DNA of 64,000 nucleotides from Amycolatopsis sulphurea (lineage in GTDB: Bacteria; Actinomycetota; Actinomycetes; Mycobacteriales; Pseudonocardiaceae). Below are positions 42,169 through 50,541 of this stretch, piece after piece (position 1 is the first letter of the stretch; every line of letters starts with the position of its first letter). Below the pieces are notes generated by a model that saw only the letters and a list, made by a program, of their open reading frames with translations, was not told the origin of the DNA and did not search any database. The stretch spans positions 4,092,001-4,156,000 of the forward strand of contig NZ_PDJK01000002.1 in NCBI RefSeq assembly GCF_002564045.1, read 5' to 3'. The translations under genes and the position numbers were made by a program.

Positions 42169-43581
42169 TTGTCCTGGGAAAAACCTGCGACCGCGGCGGA
42201 ATTCGTGCAGCGATTGCGAGAACTGCGACTCAGTGTGGGGCAGCCGTCCCTGCGCAGGCTGCAGCAACTCGGCGGCCGTACCACGGTGCCCAGCGGGGAC
42301 GTGGTCGACGCCTTGCCGAGAAGCACCGTTTCGACCGTCTTGCGGGGCAGTAAACTGCCGCGCGCGGATTTCGTTTCCGTGTTCGTGACCGCGTGCCTGG
42401 TGCACGGCAAGCATTCGGCCGAGGAAGTGGCCGAGGTGACCGCGCACTGGCTCGGGCACTGGCGGGCGCTTTACGCGGCCGGGGACGGCGCCGACCTCGT
42501 GCCGATCCCCGACGTGCCGAAACCGGCGGTCGCACCCCGGCAGCTTCCGTTCGACGTTTCCCTGCTGGTGGGCCGGGAGGCCGATTTCGCGGCCGCCGAG
42601 GCGATGGCCCGCCTGCCGCGCCGGGAGAACGTGTTCCTGATCTCCGGCCCGGCCGGCGTCGGGAAGTCCGCGTTCGCGATCCGGTGGGCGCACCGGCAGC
42701 TCGACGGGTCTCCGGACGGTCAGCTCTACGTGGACCTGCGCTCGGCCCGCGGCCCGCGCTCGACGGCGAACGCGGTCGGGGCGCTGCTGAGCGGGCTCGG
42801 GGTGGCCGAGGCCGACTGTCCCGCGGATCCCCGGCGGCGGGTGGATCTCTACCGGTCGCTGGTCGCCGACCGGCGGCTGCTGGTCGTGCTCGACAACGCC
42901 CGGGACGCCGCGCAGGTCCGGCCGCTGCTGGCCACCGGCCGGCGCTGCCGGACCGTGATCACCAGCCGCAACCGGATGTCCGGGCTGGTGGCCCGCGAGG
43001 GCGCGCGCCGGATGTTCCTCGGCGCACTCCGCCCGAAAGCCGCGCGTACCCTGCTGGCCGCGGTGATCGGCGAGGAGTACCTGTTCGGTGCCCGCGCGGA
43101 GCTGGCCGAACTGGCGGAGTTGTGCGCGTATCTGCCGCTCGTGCTGCGGCTGGCCGCGGTCAAGTTCGCCGACCGGCCCGAGCAGGGCTTCCCGAACTTC
43201 GTCCGCGACCTGCGCGAGGGCGAGCGGCTGGTTTCGCTGGCGCTCGACGACGACACGGACACCTCGCCCGCCGCCGCGCTCGAATCCTCGTACTGCGCGG
43301 TCGGAAACGACGCTCAGCGGCATTTCCGCGCGCTCGGGTGCGCGGGGCAGGGGGAGTTCACGCTGGAGCAGGCCGCGGCCCTGGCCGGGATCCCGCTCCC
43401 CGAGGCCGCCCGGCTCGCCGGGCTGCTGGCGGCCGAGCACCTGGTGGACGTCCGTGGCGACCGGATCCGCCTGCACCGCGTGCTGCAGGCCTTCGCCAGG
43501 GTCAAAGCGGCGATCGCCGGCGACGAGCCCACCGCGGCGTGCGGGGCCGGTCACGGGTCTCTCCAGCTGGCCGCCTGGTGA
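42169..43581 (+). CDS. STAND/NB-ARC ATPase regulator with HTH-like N-terminus
   Basis: 470 residues. Residues 10-110 resemble the N-terminal XRE-like region of actinobacterial signal-transduction ATPases (FVQRLRELRLSVGQPSLRRL, STVSTVLRGSKLPRADFVSV). An NB-ARC domain follows with P-loop GPAGVGKSAFA, Walker B LLVVLDNARDAAQVRPLL and sensor TVITSRNRMSGLV. Unlike AfsR it has neither a SARP domain nor TPR repeats; it ends shortly after the winged-helix part. TTG 42169 has GGGGG upstream. It converges with the polyketide genes and is their likely pathway regulator. Confidence 0.82.
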   Translation: MSWEKPATAAEFVQRLRELRLSVGQPSLRRLQQLGGRTTVPSGDVVDALPRSTVSTVLRGSKLPRADFVSVFVTACLVHGKHSAEEVAEVTAHWLGHWRALYAAGDGADLVPIPDVPKPAVAPRQLPFDVSLLVGREADFAAAEAMARLPRRENVFLISGPAGVGKSAFAIRWAHRQLDGSPDGQLYVDLRSARGPRSTANAVGALLSGLGVAEADCPADPRRRVDLYRSLVADRRLLVVLDNARDAAQVRPLLATGRRCRTVITSRNRMSGLVAREGARRMFLGALRPKAARTLLAAVIGEEYLFGARAELAELAELCAYLPLVLRLAAVKFADRPEQGFPNFVRDLREGERLVSLALDDDTDTSPAAALESSYCAVGNDAQRHFRALGCAGQGEFTLEQAAALAGIPLPEAARLAGLLAAEHLVDVRGDRIRLHRVLQAFARVKAAIAGDEPTAACGAGHGSLQLAAW

Positions 43582-43590
43582 CCGGCCGCG

Positions 43591-44073
43591 CTACCCACCG
43601 GTCACCACCGAAGCCGGGCGTGCGACGGCGATCAGCGTGCCCACGGTGAGCAGCACCTGATCGCCGACCCGGCTTTCCCCGGAGAGGAACGCGTTGTCCT
43701 CGGCGACTTGGTCCAGCCGCACGAAGTGGCGGATCACGTCGCCGGGGAAGGCCGCGCCGGCGAACCGGCAGTCCCGGAGCTTGCCGACCATCGGCACCGC
43801 GTCGTCGTCCTGGTCATTGCCGCCGTCGGATCGCCCGTCCAGCCAGAGCAGCGCCGCGGACTGGCCGAACGATTCGAGCACGAGCGACCGTGGATAGGCG
43901 TAGCGGTCCTCCGGAAGCCCGGCGGAAAGCCCGCCGTAACAGGGTTCGCCGCCGGTCACCGCCTTGGCGGTTTCGATGGCGTGGCCGGGGTCGAGCGCGG
44001 TGATCCGGTCGACCAGGACCATCGGGTGGCGGACCGGGAGCAGGGCGAGCAGGTGCGCGTAGCCGCGGTTCAT
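43591..44073 (-). CDS. FabZ-like hotdog dehydratase subunit lacking the catalytic His
   Basis: 160 residues with LLPVRHPMVLVDRI and YPRSLVLESFGQSAALL of FabZ-type hotdog proteins. The catalytic Glu position is kept (Glu67), but the usual GHFPG segment with the catalytic His is replaced by GLSAGLPEDRYAYP. The partner gene just upstream has the His, so the two probably form one active heterocomplex, as ApeI/ApeP do in aryl polyene synthesis. ATGA overlap with that gene. Last gene of the operon. Confidence 0.8.
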   Translation of the reverse strand: MNRGYAHLLALLPVRHPMVLVDRITALDPGHAIETAKAVTGGEPCYGGLSAGLPEDRYAYPRSLVLESFGQSAALLWLDGRSDGGNDQDDDAVPMVGKLRDCRFAGAAFPGDVIRHFVRLDQVAEDNAFLSGESRVGDQVLLTVGTLIAVARPASVVTGG

Positions 44074-44519
44074 GACGCCCCGCCCCGGACCAGCTCGACG
44101 GTCATCTTCGCCACTTCCGTGCCGTCGTCCCGGCGGCAGCCGAGCACGGCCCGCAGCGCGCCGGGACCGGCGGCCGAAACCCTGATGTGCAAGCACAATT
44201 GGTCACCTTCGAGCATCGGTCGGAGCACCCGCACCGACACCAGCTGCCCCAGCTCCAGCCAATCGCCGAGCGCGTCGGCCGCGCCCAGATGCGTGCCGAG
44301 GGCGGGGGCGCGGTGCAGCTCGCCGCCCACCACCTGCCGGATCCCGTCGAGCAGGAAGACGGCGGGGTAGAGCGTGATCCCGGGGAAGTGCCCGTTCAGG
44401 TAGGGATCGCTCGCCCGGACGGTCTTGACCGCTTCGATCACCAGCTCGGACCCCTCGGCGTGGGCCGATATCCGGTCGGCGCCCTCGATCGGCCGGGCGT
44501 AGGTCCGTTGAGCCGTCAC
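44070..44519 (-). CDS. FabA-like hotdog dehydratase subunit
   Basis: 149 residues. NGHFPGITLYPAVFLLDGIRQ carries His44 and Asp58, the FabA-type catalytic pair. Predicted to dehydrate beta-hydroxyacyl-ACP together with the FabZ-like product encoded next (ATGA overlap). GTG 44519 itself overlaps the DsrE-like stop (GTGA), tying the dehydratase pair to the DsrE-like trio. The fused protein at 47380-48297 has the same two halves in one chain. Confidence 0.82.
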   Translation of the reverse strand: MTAQRTYARPIEGADRISAHAEGSELVIEAVKTVRASDPYLNGHFPGITLYPAVFLLDGIRQVVGGELHRAPALGTHLGAADALGDWLELGQLVSVRVLRPMLEGDQLCLHIRVSAAGPGALRAVLGCRRDDGTEVAKMTVELVRGGAS

Positions 44520-44878
44520 AGAAACCACACTCCGTCGTAGTCGGCCCACCGGGCTGCGAGCATCGCGGTGTCCGAGCAGGTGACGCCGTCGATCAGGGCG
44601 CTGTCGTCCAGGCCGAAGGCGGTCAGGTCCGGCCGGTCGACGTGGACAGGGACGCCTTTGGCCACCAGGGCGCACACCGTCTGCCGGGGTTCGGATAGGT
44701 CCACCGAGCCGACCCGGAACGCGGGGAGCGGCTCCTCGTCGGCGATCGCTGCGGTGACGGCGTTTCCGCGCAGGACCACTTCGACGCCGCCGAGCTGGTC
44801 GCCCATCATCAGGACGCCGTACAGCGCGTCGAAGAACTGCGCTTCGACGCCGCGGTCGACCACCATCAGGTAAGCCAT
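44516..44878 (-). CDS. DsrE/H-like (TusB-like) protein 3
   Basis: 120 residues beginning AYLMVVDRGVEAQFFDALYG with VVLRGNAV after the first helix, and ending WADYDGVWFL. The alternating hydrophobic strands and helices fit the DsrE/DsrF/DsrH fold. Cysteines at 69 and 101. It is the last of three adjacent, abutting DsrE-like genes and overlaps the dehydratase gene. In TusBCD and DsrEFH the three small proteins form a hexamer that relays persulfide sulfur. Subunit equivalence here is uncertain. Confidence 0.65.
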   Translation of the reverse strand: MAYLMVVDRGVEAQFFDALYGVLMMGDQLGGVEVVLRGNAVTAAIADEEPLPAFRVGSVDLSEPRQTVCALVAKGVPVHVDRPDLTAFGLDDSALIDGVTCSDTAMLAARWADYDGVWFL

Positions 44879-45283
44879 CTACGCGCCTCCGATGTAGACG
44901 GTCCGGCGCGCCGCGGCGATCGTGGCCGCCAGCTGGGCATCGGAGCGCAGCCGGACCTCGGGCAGGTGATCCCGGGCGTCTCGCTCCGCGCTGCACGCTG
45001 TGCAGGCGATCCAGCTGAACTGTCCTTTGTGGTCGTTCAGCAATCGCCGGATGAGTGTGGCCGCCGTCGGTGCCGGGCCGCGCAGGTTGGTGGGTTTGGT
45101 CTCGCCCAGCGAGTTCTGCGTCAGCATCGTGTTGTACCCGCATGCCCAGGTCCGGATCGAGCCATCGCGGGCCGGCACGGCTTGCGCGAGACGGAGCACG
45201 GTGGTCAGGGCGTCGGTGGTGTGCGGCGGCGCGGTGAGCACCACGAGCACGTCCCACGTCCGGCGTTCGATGACGGCTGCCAT
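44879..45283 (-). CDS. DsrE-like protein 2 with CxxC motif
   Basis: 134 residues: VLVVLTAPPHTTDALTTVLR opening, IRTWACGYNTMLTQNSLG (Cys48), and WIACTACSAERDA (Cys94, Cys97) before the last strand TVYIGGA. The fold matches DsrE-family proteins and the CxxC gives it the best candidate sulfur-carrying or redox cysteines of the three. It abuts genes on both sides (zero to one base). Confidence 0.7.
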   Translation of the reverse strand: MAAVIERRTWDVLVVLTAPPHTTDALTTVLRLAQAVPARDGSIRTWACGYNTMLTQNSLGETKPTNLRGPAPTAATLIRRLLNDHKGQFSWIACTACSAERDARDHLPEVRLRSDAQLAATIAAARRTVYIGGA

Positions 45284-45284
45284 G

Positions 45285-45611
45285 TCAGTGCCACACCACT
45301 TTCACGCCGTCGGTCAGCAGAGCCTCGGCGACGTCGTCCATGTCGGCCGGTGCCACACCGTCCGCCAGCGGAGCAGTTCGCAGCGCGCGGTGGGCCAGCG
45401 TGAACGTGTCAATCCAGACCTGCCCTCCGGCGTCGACGACCTGCGGCAGGCTCGGGTGCGCGCTGCGGATGCCGAGCGCGACAGCGTCGGCGACGAGGAA
45501 CAGTCGCACCCGCTCACCGGCCCGTGCCAGGGCTTCGGCGTCCGCCAGGAGGCGGCACGCCGTCGTGTCGGCTCGGGTTTCGACGAGCAGGTACGCGCGG
45601 TCCTGCGTCAT
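45285..45611 (-). CDS. DsrE/F-like protein 1
   Basis: 108 residues: AYLLVETRADTTACRLLADA, then GERVRLFLVADAVALGIRSA, WIDTFTLAHRAL and the typical ending GVKVVWH of DsrE/F-like proteins. One cysteine (Cys19). ATG 45611 overlaps the ACP stop (ATGA), so translation is coupled to the carrier protein. That suggests a protein that acts with the acyl-ACP. Neither a TusA-like carrier nor a rhodanese was found nearby. Confidence 0.72.
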   Translation of the reverse strand: MTQDRAYLLVETRADTTACRLLADAEALARAGERVRLFLVADAVALGIRSAHPSLPQVVDAGGQVWIDTFTLAHRALRTAPLADGVAPADMDDVAEALLTDGVKVVWH

Positions 45612-45865
45612 GCCGGGTTCTGCAGTTTTCGGTTCAGCAGCGCGGAAATGTCCGGCATCGTGCGTACCTCGGCGATCTCGTGCGACTCGATCCGGACCTG
45701 ATAGGACCGTTCCAGGGTGACCGCCAGCTCCATCGCCAGCAGGGAGTCGACGCCGAGGTCGCGGACGAGGTCCACCTCCGGCGTGATCGAGTCCACCTCG
45801 ACCTCCAGCACGTCGGCGACCAGTTCGCGGACCTCGTCCTGGTCGAATGCGGCTTCGACACTCAT
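45608..45865 (-). CDS. acyl carrier protein 2
   Basis: 85 residues with the phosphopantetheine site GVDSLLAMEL (Ser41). The helix 1 region EVRELVADVLEVEVDSITPE and helix 3 DISALLNRKL complete a normal ACP. AAGGAGA lies 6 bases before ATG 45865. One of two ACPs in the locus; its coupling to DsrE-like genes suggests a separate task from the ACP at 54732. Confidence 0.88.
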   Translation of the reverse strand: MSVEAAFDQDEVRELVADVLEVEVDSITPEVDLVRDLGVDSLLAMELAVTLERSYQVRIESHEIAEVRTMPDISALLNRKLQNPA

Positions 45866-45897
45866 TGGATTCTCCTTGTGTGATAGGTGTTTCGCGG

Positions 45898-46611
45898 TTA
45901 CCCGCAGCCGCCTGCGGGACCGATGTCGGCCCCGGCACGGACGGGTTCGGACCGGTCGGCTCCGGCCAGCCAGTCCAGTTCCACGCCGGCCTCCGGCGTT
46001 TCGCCCCGGACCTTCGCGACCCAGGCACGCAGCCGGTCGACGCCGAAGTACTTGTCGCGGCCGTGGAGGAAGAACGGGACGCCGAAGAGGCCGTCCTTAT
46101 ACGAGCGGATCAGCGTGTCGGCGCCGTGACGCCGGATCTCCGGGTCGTCTGCCGCCCCCGCGACGCGGGCGGCGTCGAGGCCGAGTTCGGTCGCGATCTC
46201 CGCGATGGTGGCCCGGTCGGTGATGTCGCGGCTTTCCTGCCAGCGGGCGCGGTAGACGAGCGCCACGTACTCGCGTCCGCGCCCGGCCGCCTCCGCGACC
46301 AGGTACCCGAGGTGGGCGATCTCCCAGTTCGGGTCCCGGTCCACCGGCCAGGTGACGCTGAGCCCGCGCGCCTCGGCGAGCCTCCGGGCGTCCTGGAGGA
46401 TGTAGAAGTTCTTGGCCCGCGACATGTCGACGATCGGCAGCTGGACGCCGTCCTCGTCCAGGATCGCCTGGGTCCGCTCGTCCGGTTCCCAGAACGGGAT
46501 CCACTCGACGCGGTCCGCGACGTCCGGGTGATGGGCCAGCAGATCGTGGTGGGCGAGCCAGGAATAGGGGCTGCGCAACGAGAAGTACCAGCGCGGTGGT
46601 TTGGCTGCCAT
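45898..46611 (-). CDS. kappa-GST/DsbA-like isomerase (2-hydroxychromene-2-carboxylate isomerase family)
   Basis: 237 residues. YFSLRSPYSWLAHHDLL has the active-site Ser of HCCA isomerases and kappa GSTs instead of the CxxC of DsbA. KDGLFGVPFFLHGRDKYFGV with the cis-Pro is the second hallmark. Family members isomerise double bonds with a thiol cofactor. In a highly reducing type II PKS this would fit E/Z isomerisation of a polyene-ACP before ring closure. AAGGAGA upstream of ATG 46611. Confidence 0.8.
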   Translation of the reverse strand: MAAKPPRWYFSLRSPYSWLAHHDLLAHHPDVADRVEWIPFWEPDERTQAILDEDGVQLPIVDMSRAKNFYILQDARRLAEARGLSVTWPVDRDPNWEIAHLGYLVAEAAGRGREYVALVYRARWQESRDITDRATIAEIATELGLDAARVAGAADDPEIRRHGADTLIRSYKDGLFGVPFFLHGRDKYFGVDRLRAWVAKVRGETPEAGVELDWLAGADRSEPVRAGADIGPAGGCG

Positions 46612-46640
46612 GGCCGTGGGTCTCCTTCCGGCAGGGGCTC

Positions 46641-47387
46641 TCAGAGCGAGATGCCGCCGTCGATCTCGACGACGGTCCCGGTGATGTAGGCGGCCCGTCC
46701 GGAGACGAGGAACGACACGAGGTCGGCTACCTCACCGGCCTGTCCCATGCGCCGCAGCGCGATTCGCTTGACGGCATCCTCGGCGAGCTTGCCGGGCAGC
46801 GCGGCGGTCATGTCGGTGTCGATGAACCCGGGCGCGACCGCGTTCGCGCGAATTCCGTACGGACCGGCCTCCTTGGCCAGGGAACGGGTGAATCCGATGA
46901 TCCCGGCCTTGGCCGCCGCGTAGTTCGTCTGCCGGGCGTGGCCCTGCACCCCGGCCACCGAGGAGAGGTTCACGATCACCCCGGATTTCGCTTTCATCAT
47001 CTCGAAGATCGCGGCGCGGCAGACGTGGTACATGCCGTCGAGGTTGGTGCCGAGCACGTGGCGCCAGTCCTCGTCCGGCATCAGCACGAGCGCGCCGTCC
47101 CTGGTCACGCCCGCCGACGTCACCACGGCGCCGATCGGGCCGAGGGCGTCGTGGGTGGCGCGAACCCAGGCGTGGACCGCTTGGCCGTCGGTCACGTCCA
47201 CCCGGGAACCGATCGCCCGCCTGCCCAGGTCGGCGATTTCCTTTTCCAGTTCCAGCGCGGCCTTTTCGTTGCTGCGGTAGCAGAACGCCACGTCGTGGCC
47301 GTCTTCGGCGAGCCGGCGGACGATCGCGGCGCCGATGCCGCGTGAGCCGCCGCTGACCAGTGCCGTGGGGACCGGCGTGTCAGGCAT
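46641..47387 (-). CDS. 3-oxoacyl-ACP reductase (FabG-type)
   Basis: 248 residues with ALVSGGSRGIGAAIVRRLAE, NLSSVAGVQG (Ser), NYAAAKAGIIGF (Tyr-x-x-x-Lys) and ITGTVVEIDGGISL. A classic FabG and the only ketoreductase of the locus, so it must serve every elongation cycle. The start overlaps the fused dehydratase gene by 8 bases. Confidence 0.9.
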   Translation of the reverse strand: MPDTPVPTALVSGGSRGIGAAIVRRLAEDGHDVAFCYRSNEKAALELEKEIADLGRRAIGSRVDVTDGQAVHAWVRATHDALGPIGAVVTSAGVTRDGALVLMPDEDWRHVLGTNLDGMYHVCRAAIFEMMKAKSGVIVNLSSVAGVQGHARQTNYAAAKAGIIGFTRSLAKEAGPYGIRANAVAPGFIDTDMTAALPGKLAEDAVKRIALRRMGQAGEVADLVSFLVSGRAAYITGTVVEIDGGISL

Positions 47388-48297
47388 GTGTCCTCCTTGG
47401 TTCGTCCGTCCGGAACGCGAGCACCGCTTGCCGGACGGCCTGCACCGGTTCCGCGTCGACGGAACTTCCGCCTTCGAACAGCAGGGTGTCCCCGAGCGAA
47501 CGCGTGAGGGCCACCCGATGGGTGACGATCTCGCCGGGCAGCACGGGTCTGCCGATGCCGGCCCCGGTGACGCTGCCGAGCAGCAGCAGGGCGTCTGCGC
47601 CGCCGGTGCCCGGCGTCCCGACGGCGAGCAGGGCCGCGGCCTGGACCCAGGATTCGAGCAGCAGGGACACCGGGTACGCGGTGCCAGCGGTGTCGGCCGC
47701 GTAGCAGAATTCGTTGCCGGTCACGGCTTTGGTCGCGGTGAGCCGTGCTCCCGCGGCGAGTTCGGTCACCCGGTCGACGAGCAGGATCGGGTAACGGTGC
47801 GGGAGCAGCCTCCGGATGTCGGCGGCGTCGAGCACGGTGTCATCGCTCGCTGTCTCGTGCTGTTCGGGCCGCCATCCGGGGCCGTAACGGAGCCGGATGG
47901 TGGCGACCTCGCCGTTGCCGGTGGAGAGCCGTGCCGAACAGCGCCGGCCTTCGTCGCGGGGTTGCCAGGTCAGCTCGGTGGTGACGATGTCGCCGGGGAC
48001 CACGATTCCGGTGAACCGGGCCGACTCGATTTCCGTTGGCCTGGAATCGGTTACGGCGGCGGGATGGGCGAGGCGGGCGCTGCGCAGGGCGCAGTCCAGC
48101 AGGCAGACGCCGGGGAAGATCGGTCGTCCGGGGTAATGCCCGGCGAACACCGGCTCCGTCGCCTCGACGGCGAGCCGGGTGACGGCCCGGAATCGTTGCG
48201 GACGGCCAGGATCCGGCTCGATCGGGGTCACGAGCGTAACCGGCGCGAGGACGGTGATTCCTTCGCCGGTGGCCGCTGCCACGGTGCCGGTGCTCAT
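47380..48297 (-). CDS. fused FabA-like/FabZ-like dehydratase
   Basis: 305 residues made of two hotdog domains. The N-half has GHYPGRPIFPGVCLLDCALR with His54 and Asp68. The C-half starts LLPHRYPILLVDRVTELAAG and has YPVSLLLESWVQAAALL with the Glu but no GHFPG His. This is the same division of labour as the two separate genes at 44070-44519 and 43591-44073, here as one chain. Predicted to form trans double bonds on ACP-bound chains. It starts about 54 bases downstream of a large palindrome, so it may need its own promoter or read-through. Confidence 0.83.
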   Translation of the reverse strand: MSTGTVAAATGEGITVLAPVTLVTPIEPDPGRPQRFRAVTRLAVEATEPVFAGHYPGRPIFPGVCLLDCALRSARLAHPAAVTDSRPTEIESARFTGIVVPGDIVTTELTWQPRDEGRRCSARLSTGNGEVATIRLRYGPGWRPEQHETASDDTVLDAADIRRLLPHRYPILLVDRVTELAAGARLTATKAVTGNEFCYAADTAGTAYPVSLLLESWVQAAALLAVGTPGTGGADALLLLGSVTGAGIGRPVLPGEIVTHRVALTRSLGDTLLFEGGSSVDAEPVQAVRQAVLAFRTDEPRRTHA

Positions 48298-48350
48298 CGC
48301 GCTCCGGCCAGTGCGCAGCCCGGCCATCGGTTCCGCTGCCCCCGGCTGGG

Positions 48351-48411
48351 GAAGTCTGTGAAGGGCCCCTTCACGGACTCTGAGTCTGTGAAGGGGCCCT
48401 TCACAGACTTC
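48351..48411. repeat. large palindrome inside the polyketide locus, 30-bp arms
   Basis: Arms 48351-48380 and 48382-48411 pair around T48381 with one G-U, holding GTGAAGGGCCCCTTCAC at 48358-48374 and GTGAAGGGGCCCTTCAC at 48388-48404. It lies 98 bases after the CLF-like gene stop (48509, minus strand) and before the fused dehydratase, consistent with a partial terminator between two gene blocks. Confidence 0.88.
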
Positions 48412-48508
48412 ATGTCGGTTCGCGGTGGGGCAGCACCCGGTCGTGCTGGCCGGGGCGTGGCAGGTGTTTCTTCGCCGCGTTCGGTGGCCGGTGCCGCGGT
48501 CCCGGCGC

Positions 48509-49543
48509 TCATCGCATTCCCAGCAGCGCGCAGCCGACCACATTGTCGCGATCGGCCGCAAGCACGGCGGCGACTCGCCCGCGTGCTTCGGGGGCCTGTT
48601 CGGCCGCGGCGAGGACCGCCGCGATCTGGAACGCCGCGCTCGCGGCACCGGCGTCGCCCCAGAGGTCCGCACCCGGCAACTCGCGCGGAGTAGCCCCGGA
48701 AAGCGGCAGCTCCGGCATCCCCGGAGGCGGGGAGACGGCCCAGAGGTCCGCAGCCGTGCATCCGGCCTTGTCCAGCGCGCGGGCGAGGCAGCGTGCGAGG
48801 GCCGTGGCCTGTTCACCGTCGCGGTAGACCCCGTGGGTGACGTCGAGTACTTCGGCGAGCACCGGCCCGGCCGCGGTGCAGGCGGGTTCGAGCAGCAGCA
48901 CCGAACAGCCCTCGCCGAGCGGGAGCGGGGCGCCGGCGTGGTGTTCGAGCCAGGCGCGTTCCGGGGTGAGTTCCTCGGCGCCGCCGCAGAGTACCGACGC
49001 GGCCCGGCCGGAGGCGAGCAGGCGCATGGCGTAGCGCAGCGCGAACAGCCCGGCGACCCGCCCACCGGCGACGGTCACGTTGGGGCCCTTGAGTTCGTGC
49101 CAGATCGCGCATTGCGCGGCCGAGCTGTTCATGATGGCGTTCGGGATCCGCGCCGTGTCGATGTGGAACGGCCGTTCGCGGGTGAGCGTGTCGCGGGTGA
49201 TGTCCATCATGCTCCGGGAACTGCCCGCGGTCGTGCCGAGGACCAGCGCCGCCTGCTCGCCGGTCGCGACGGGGCGGGCGTGCCCCGCCGTGGCGAGCAG
49301 GTCGCCGACCGCGGCGACGGCCAGAGCCGACACCCGGTCCATCGAGCGGGTTCCCTTGCGCCCCAGCACATCCCGGGTGACGAACCCGGGTACCTGCGCG
49401 GCCGGCCGGGACGGCTCGGGCCACGGGCCGGGCTCGGGCGGGGCCAGCGCGGGCGTGCCCGCCGCGACCCCGGCCGCGAACGGCGCCCGTCCGATGCCCA
49501 GCGGTGAGACCGCCGACCAGGCGGAGATGACGGGCGCGGTCAC
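48509..49543 (-). CDS. KS-like chain-length factor (Cys-less), paralog of 56882-57862
   Basis: 344 residues with the thiolase fold. VISAWSAVSPLGIGRAPF opens it, and SSAAQCAIWHELKGPNVTVA precedes GGRVAGLFALRYAMRL, where an active KS would have the Cys of TACAAG. The catalytic Cys is thus missing. GRKGTRSMDRVSALAV and the AQCAIWHELKGPN block are shared with the CLF at 56882, so the two arose by duplication. Likely partner of the KS at 53472. GTG 49543 overlaps the preceding stop. Confidence 0.85.
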   Translation of the reverse strand: MTAPVISAWSAVSPLGIGRAPFAAGVAAGTPALAPPEPGPWPEPSRPAAQVPGFVTRDVLGRKGTRSMDRVSALAVAAVGDLLATAGHARPVATGEQAALVLGTTAGSSRSMMDITRDTLTRERPFHIDTARIPNAIMNSSAAQCAIWHELKGPNVTVAGGRVAGLFALRYAMRLLASGRAASVLCGGAEELTPERAWLEHHAGAPLPLGEGCSVLLLEPACTAAGPVLAEVLDVTHGVYRDGEQATALARCLARALDKAGCTAADLWAVSPPPGMPELPLSGATPRELPGADLWGDAGAASAAFQIAAVLAAAEQAPEARGRVAAVLAADRDNVVGCALLGMR

Positions 49544-50541
49544 GAGCCCGTGCCCCGCAAAGCCCGGTCGATCCGGTCGTCCCAGGTCACGACGCGTGCC
49601 TGGTTGCCGTTCTCGACGACGCCGTAGCCGTGGGTGATGGCGCCGGTCGCCACCTGCACCAGGCGCCCTGCGCGCACGACGTGGCACTCCATTCGCGCGG
49701 TGTAGAGCAGGTTCTTGAAGATGCTCTCGACGGTGTAGACGGTGTAGAGGTCCTCTTCGAGCAGGGCTTCGCCGAGGATCTCGATCCGCGAGTGCGTCAC
49801 CACCGGAATCCAGTTGCGTTCGGCGAGCTGCGCCGCGATGGAGATGTCGCGGTCGGCGACGAAGCGGTGCTTGGCCTCCTCCATCTGACGGAGGTAGGAC
49901 GACATGTGCAGACGGTTGTAGAAATGCACGTACGGGTAGGGGATCCGGAACTTCCAGCCGTAGCCGTTGCGGCCCGCCAGCAGTTGCGTGAGTACCGGGT
50001 CGTCGTCGGTCGTGCCGCCCGAAACCAGCGCCGGGCCGGTCCCGGCGGGTACTGCTTCGCCCGGGGCGGGGTCGCCGATCGTGGGCACCGTGAACCGGTC
50101 GAGCACGGCGGGCGCGGGTGCCCGGGCCGGGAGGCGGCGGTCGTCCTCGTCCCGGCGGAGCACGGCCGTGACCGAAGCGGTGACGATCTTCTTCGGCCGG
50201 CTTTCGCGGTCGACGGTGATGGTGACCTCGAAGCGGAACGCGCGGTCCTCGTCCGTGGTCACCGGTTTCACTTCGAGCACGGCCTCGTCGTCGACGAACA
50301 GGCCGCCGCGCAGCCGGGCTTCGAGATCCACCACGTCGAAGCCGAGGCCGTACTGCTCGTAGAGCGCGCCGGCCGGCAGCCCGGCTCGCCGGAAATGCGC
50401 GAGCACGGCCTTTTCGACGAGGTAGTTGACATGCTTGAAACCGATGTAGGTCCCGATGTTGGCGCCTTCGTAGCCGGGCGTGAGCGTGACCGTGGTGGTC
50501 TCGCCGAGCACGTTCTTGACCGCGAGGTCGGTGTCAGTCAT
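49540..50541 (-). CDS. tandem hotdog (4HBT-like) thioesterase-like protein
   Basis: 333 residues containing two hotdog halves. First: GANIGTYIGFKHVNYLVEKA to about residue 130. Second: YPYVHFYNRLHMSSYLRQME, HSRIEILGEALLEEDLYTVY, from about residue 205. Both resemble 4-hydroxybenzoyl-CoA-thioesterase-like domains, but neither shows an unambiguous catalytic acid. Possible roles are product release, editing or a non-catalytic scaffold. Overlaps the hydrolase stop by one base (TGATG). Confidence 0.7.
   Translation of the reverse strand: MTDTDLAVKNVLGETTTVTLTPGYEGANIGTYIGFKHVNYLVEKAVLAHFRRAGLPAGALYEQYGLGFDVVDLEARLRGGLFVDDEAVLEVKPVTTDEDRAFRFEVTITVDRESRPKKIVTASVTAVLRRDEDDRRLPARAPAPAVLDRFTVPTIGDPAPGEAVPAGTGPALVSGGTTDDDPVLTQLLAGRNGYGWKFRIPYPYVHFYNRLHMSSYLRQMEEAKHRFVADRDISIAAQLAERNWIPVVTHSRIEILGEALLEEDLYTVYTVESIFKNLLYTARMECHVVRAGRLVQVATGAITHGYGVVENGNQARVVTWDDRIDRALRGTGS

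Noticed and set aside
45898..46611. Thiol:disulfide oxidoreductase (DsbA) call
   Set aside because: No CxxC at the N-terminal site; the Ser-containing motif fits kappa-GST/HCCA isomerases.
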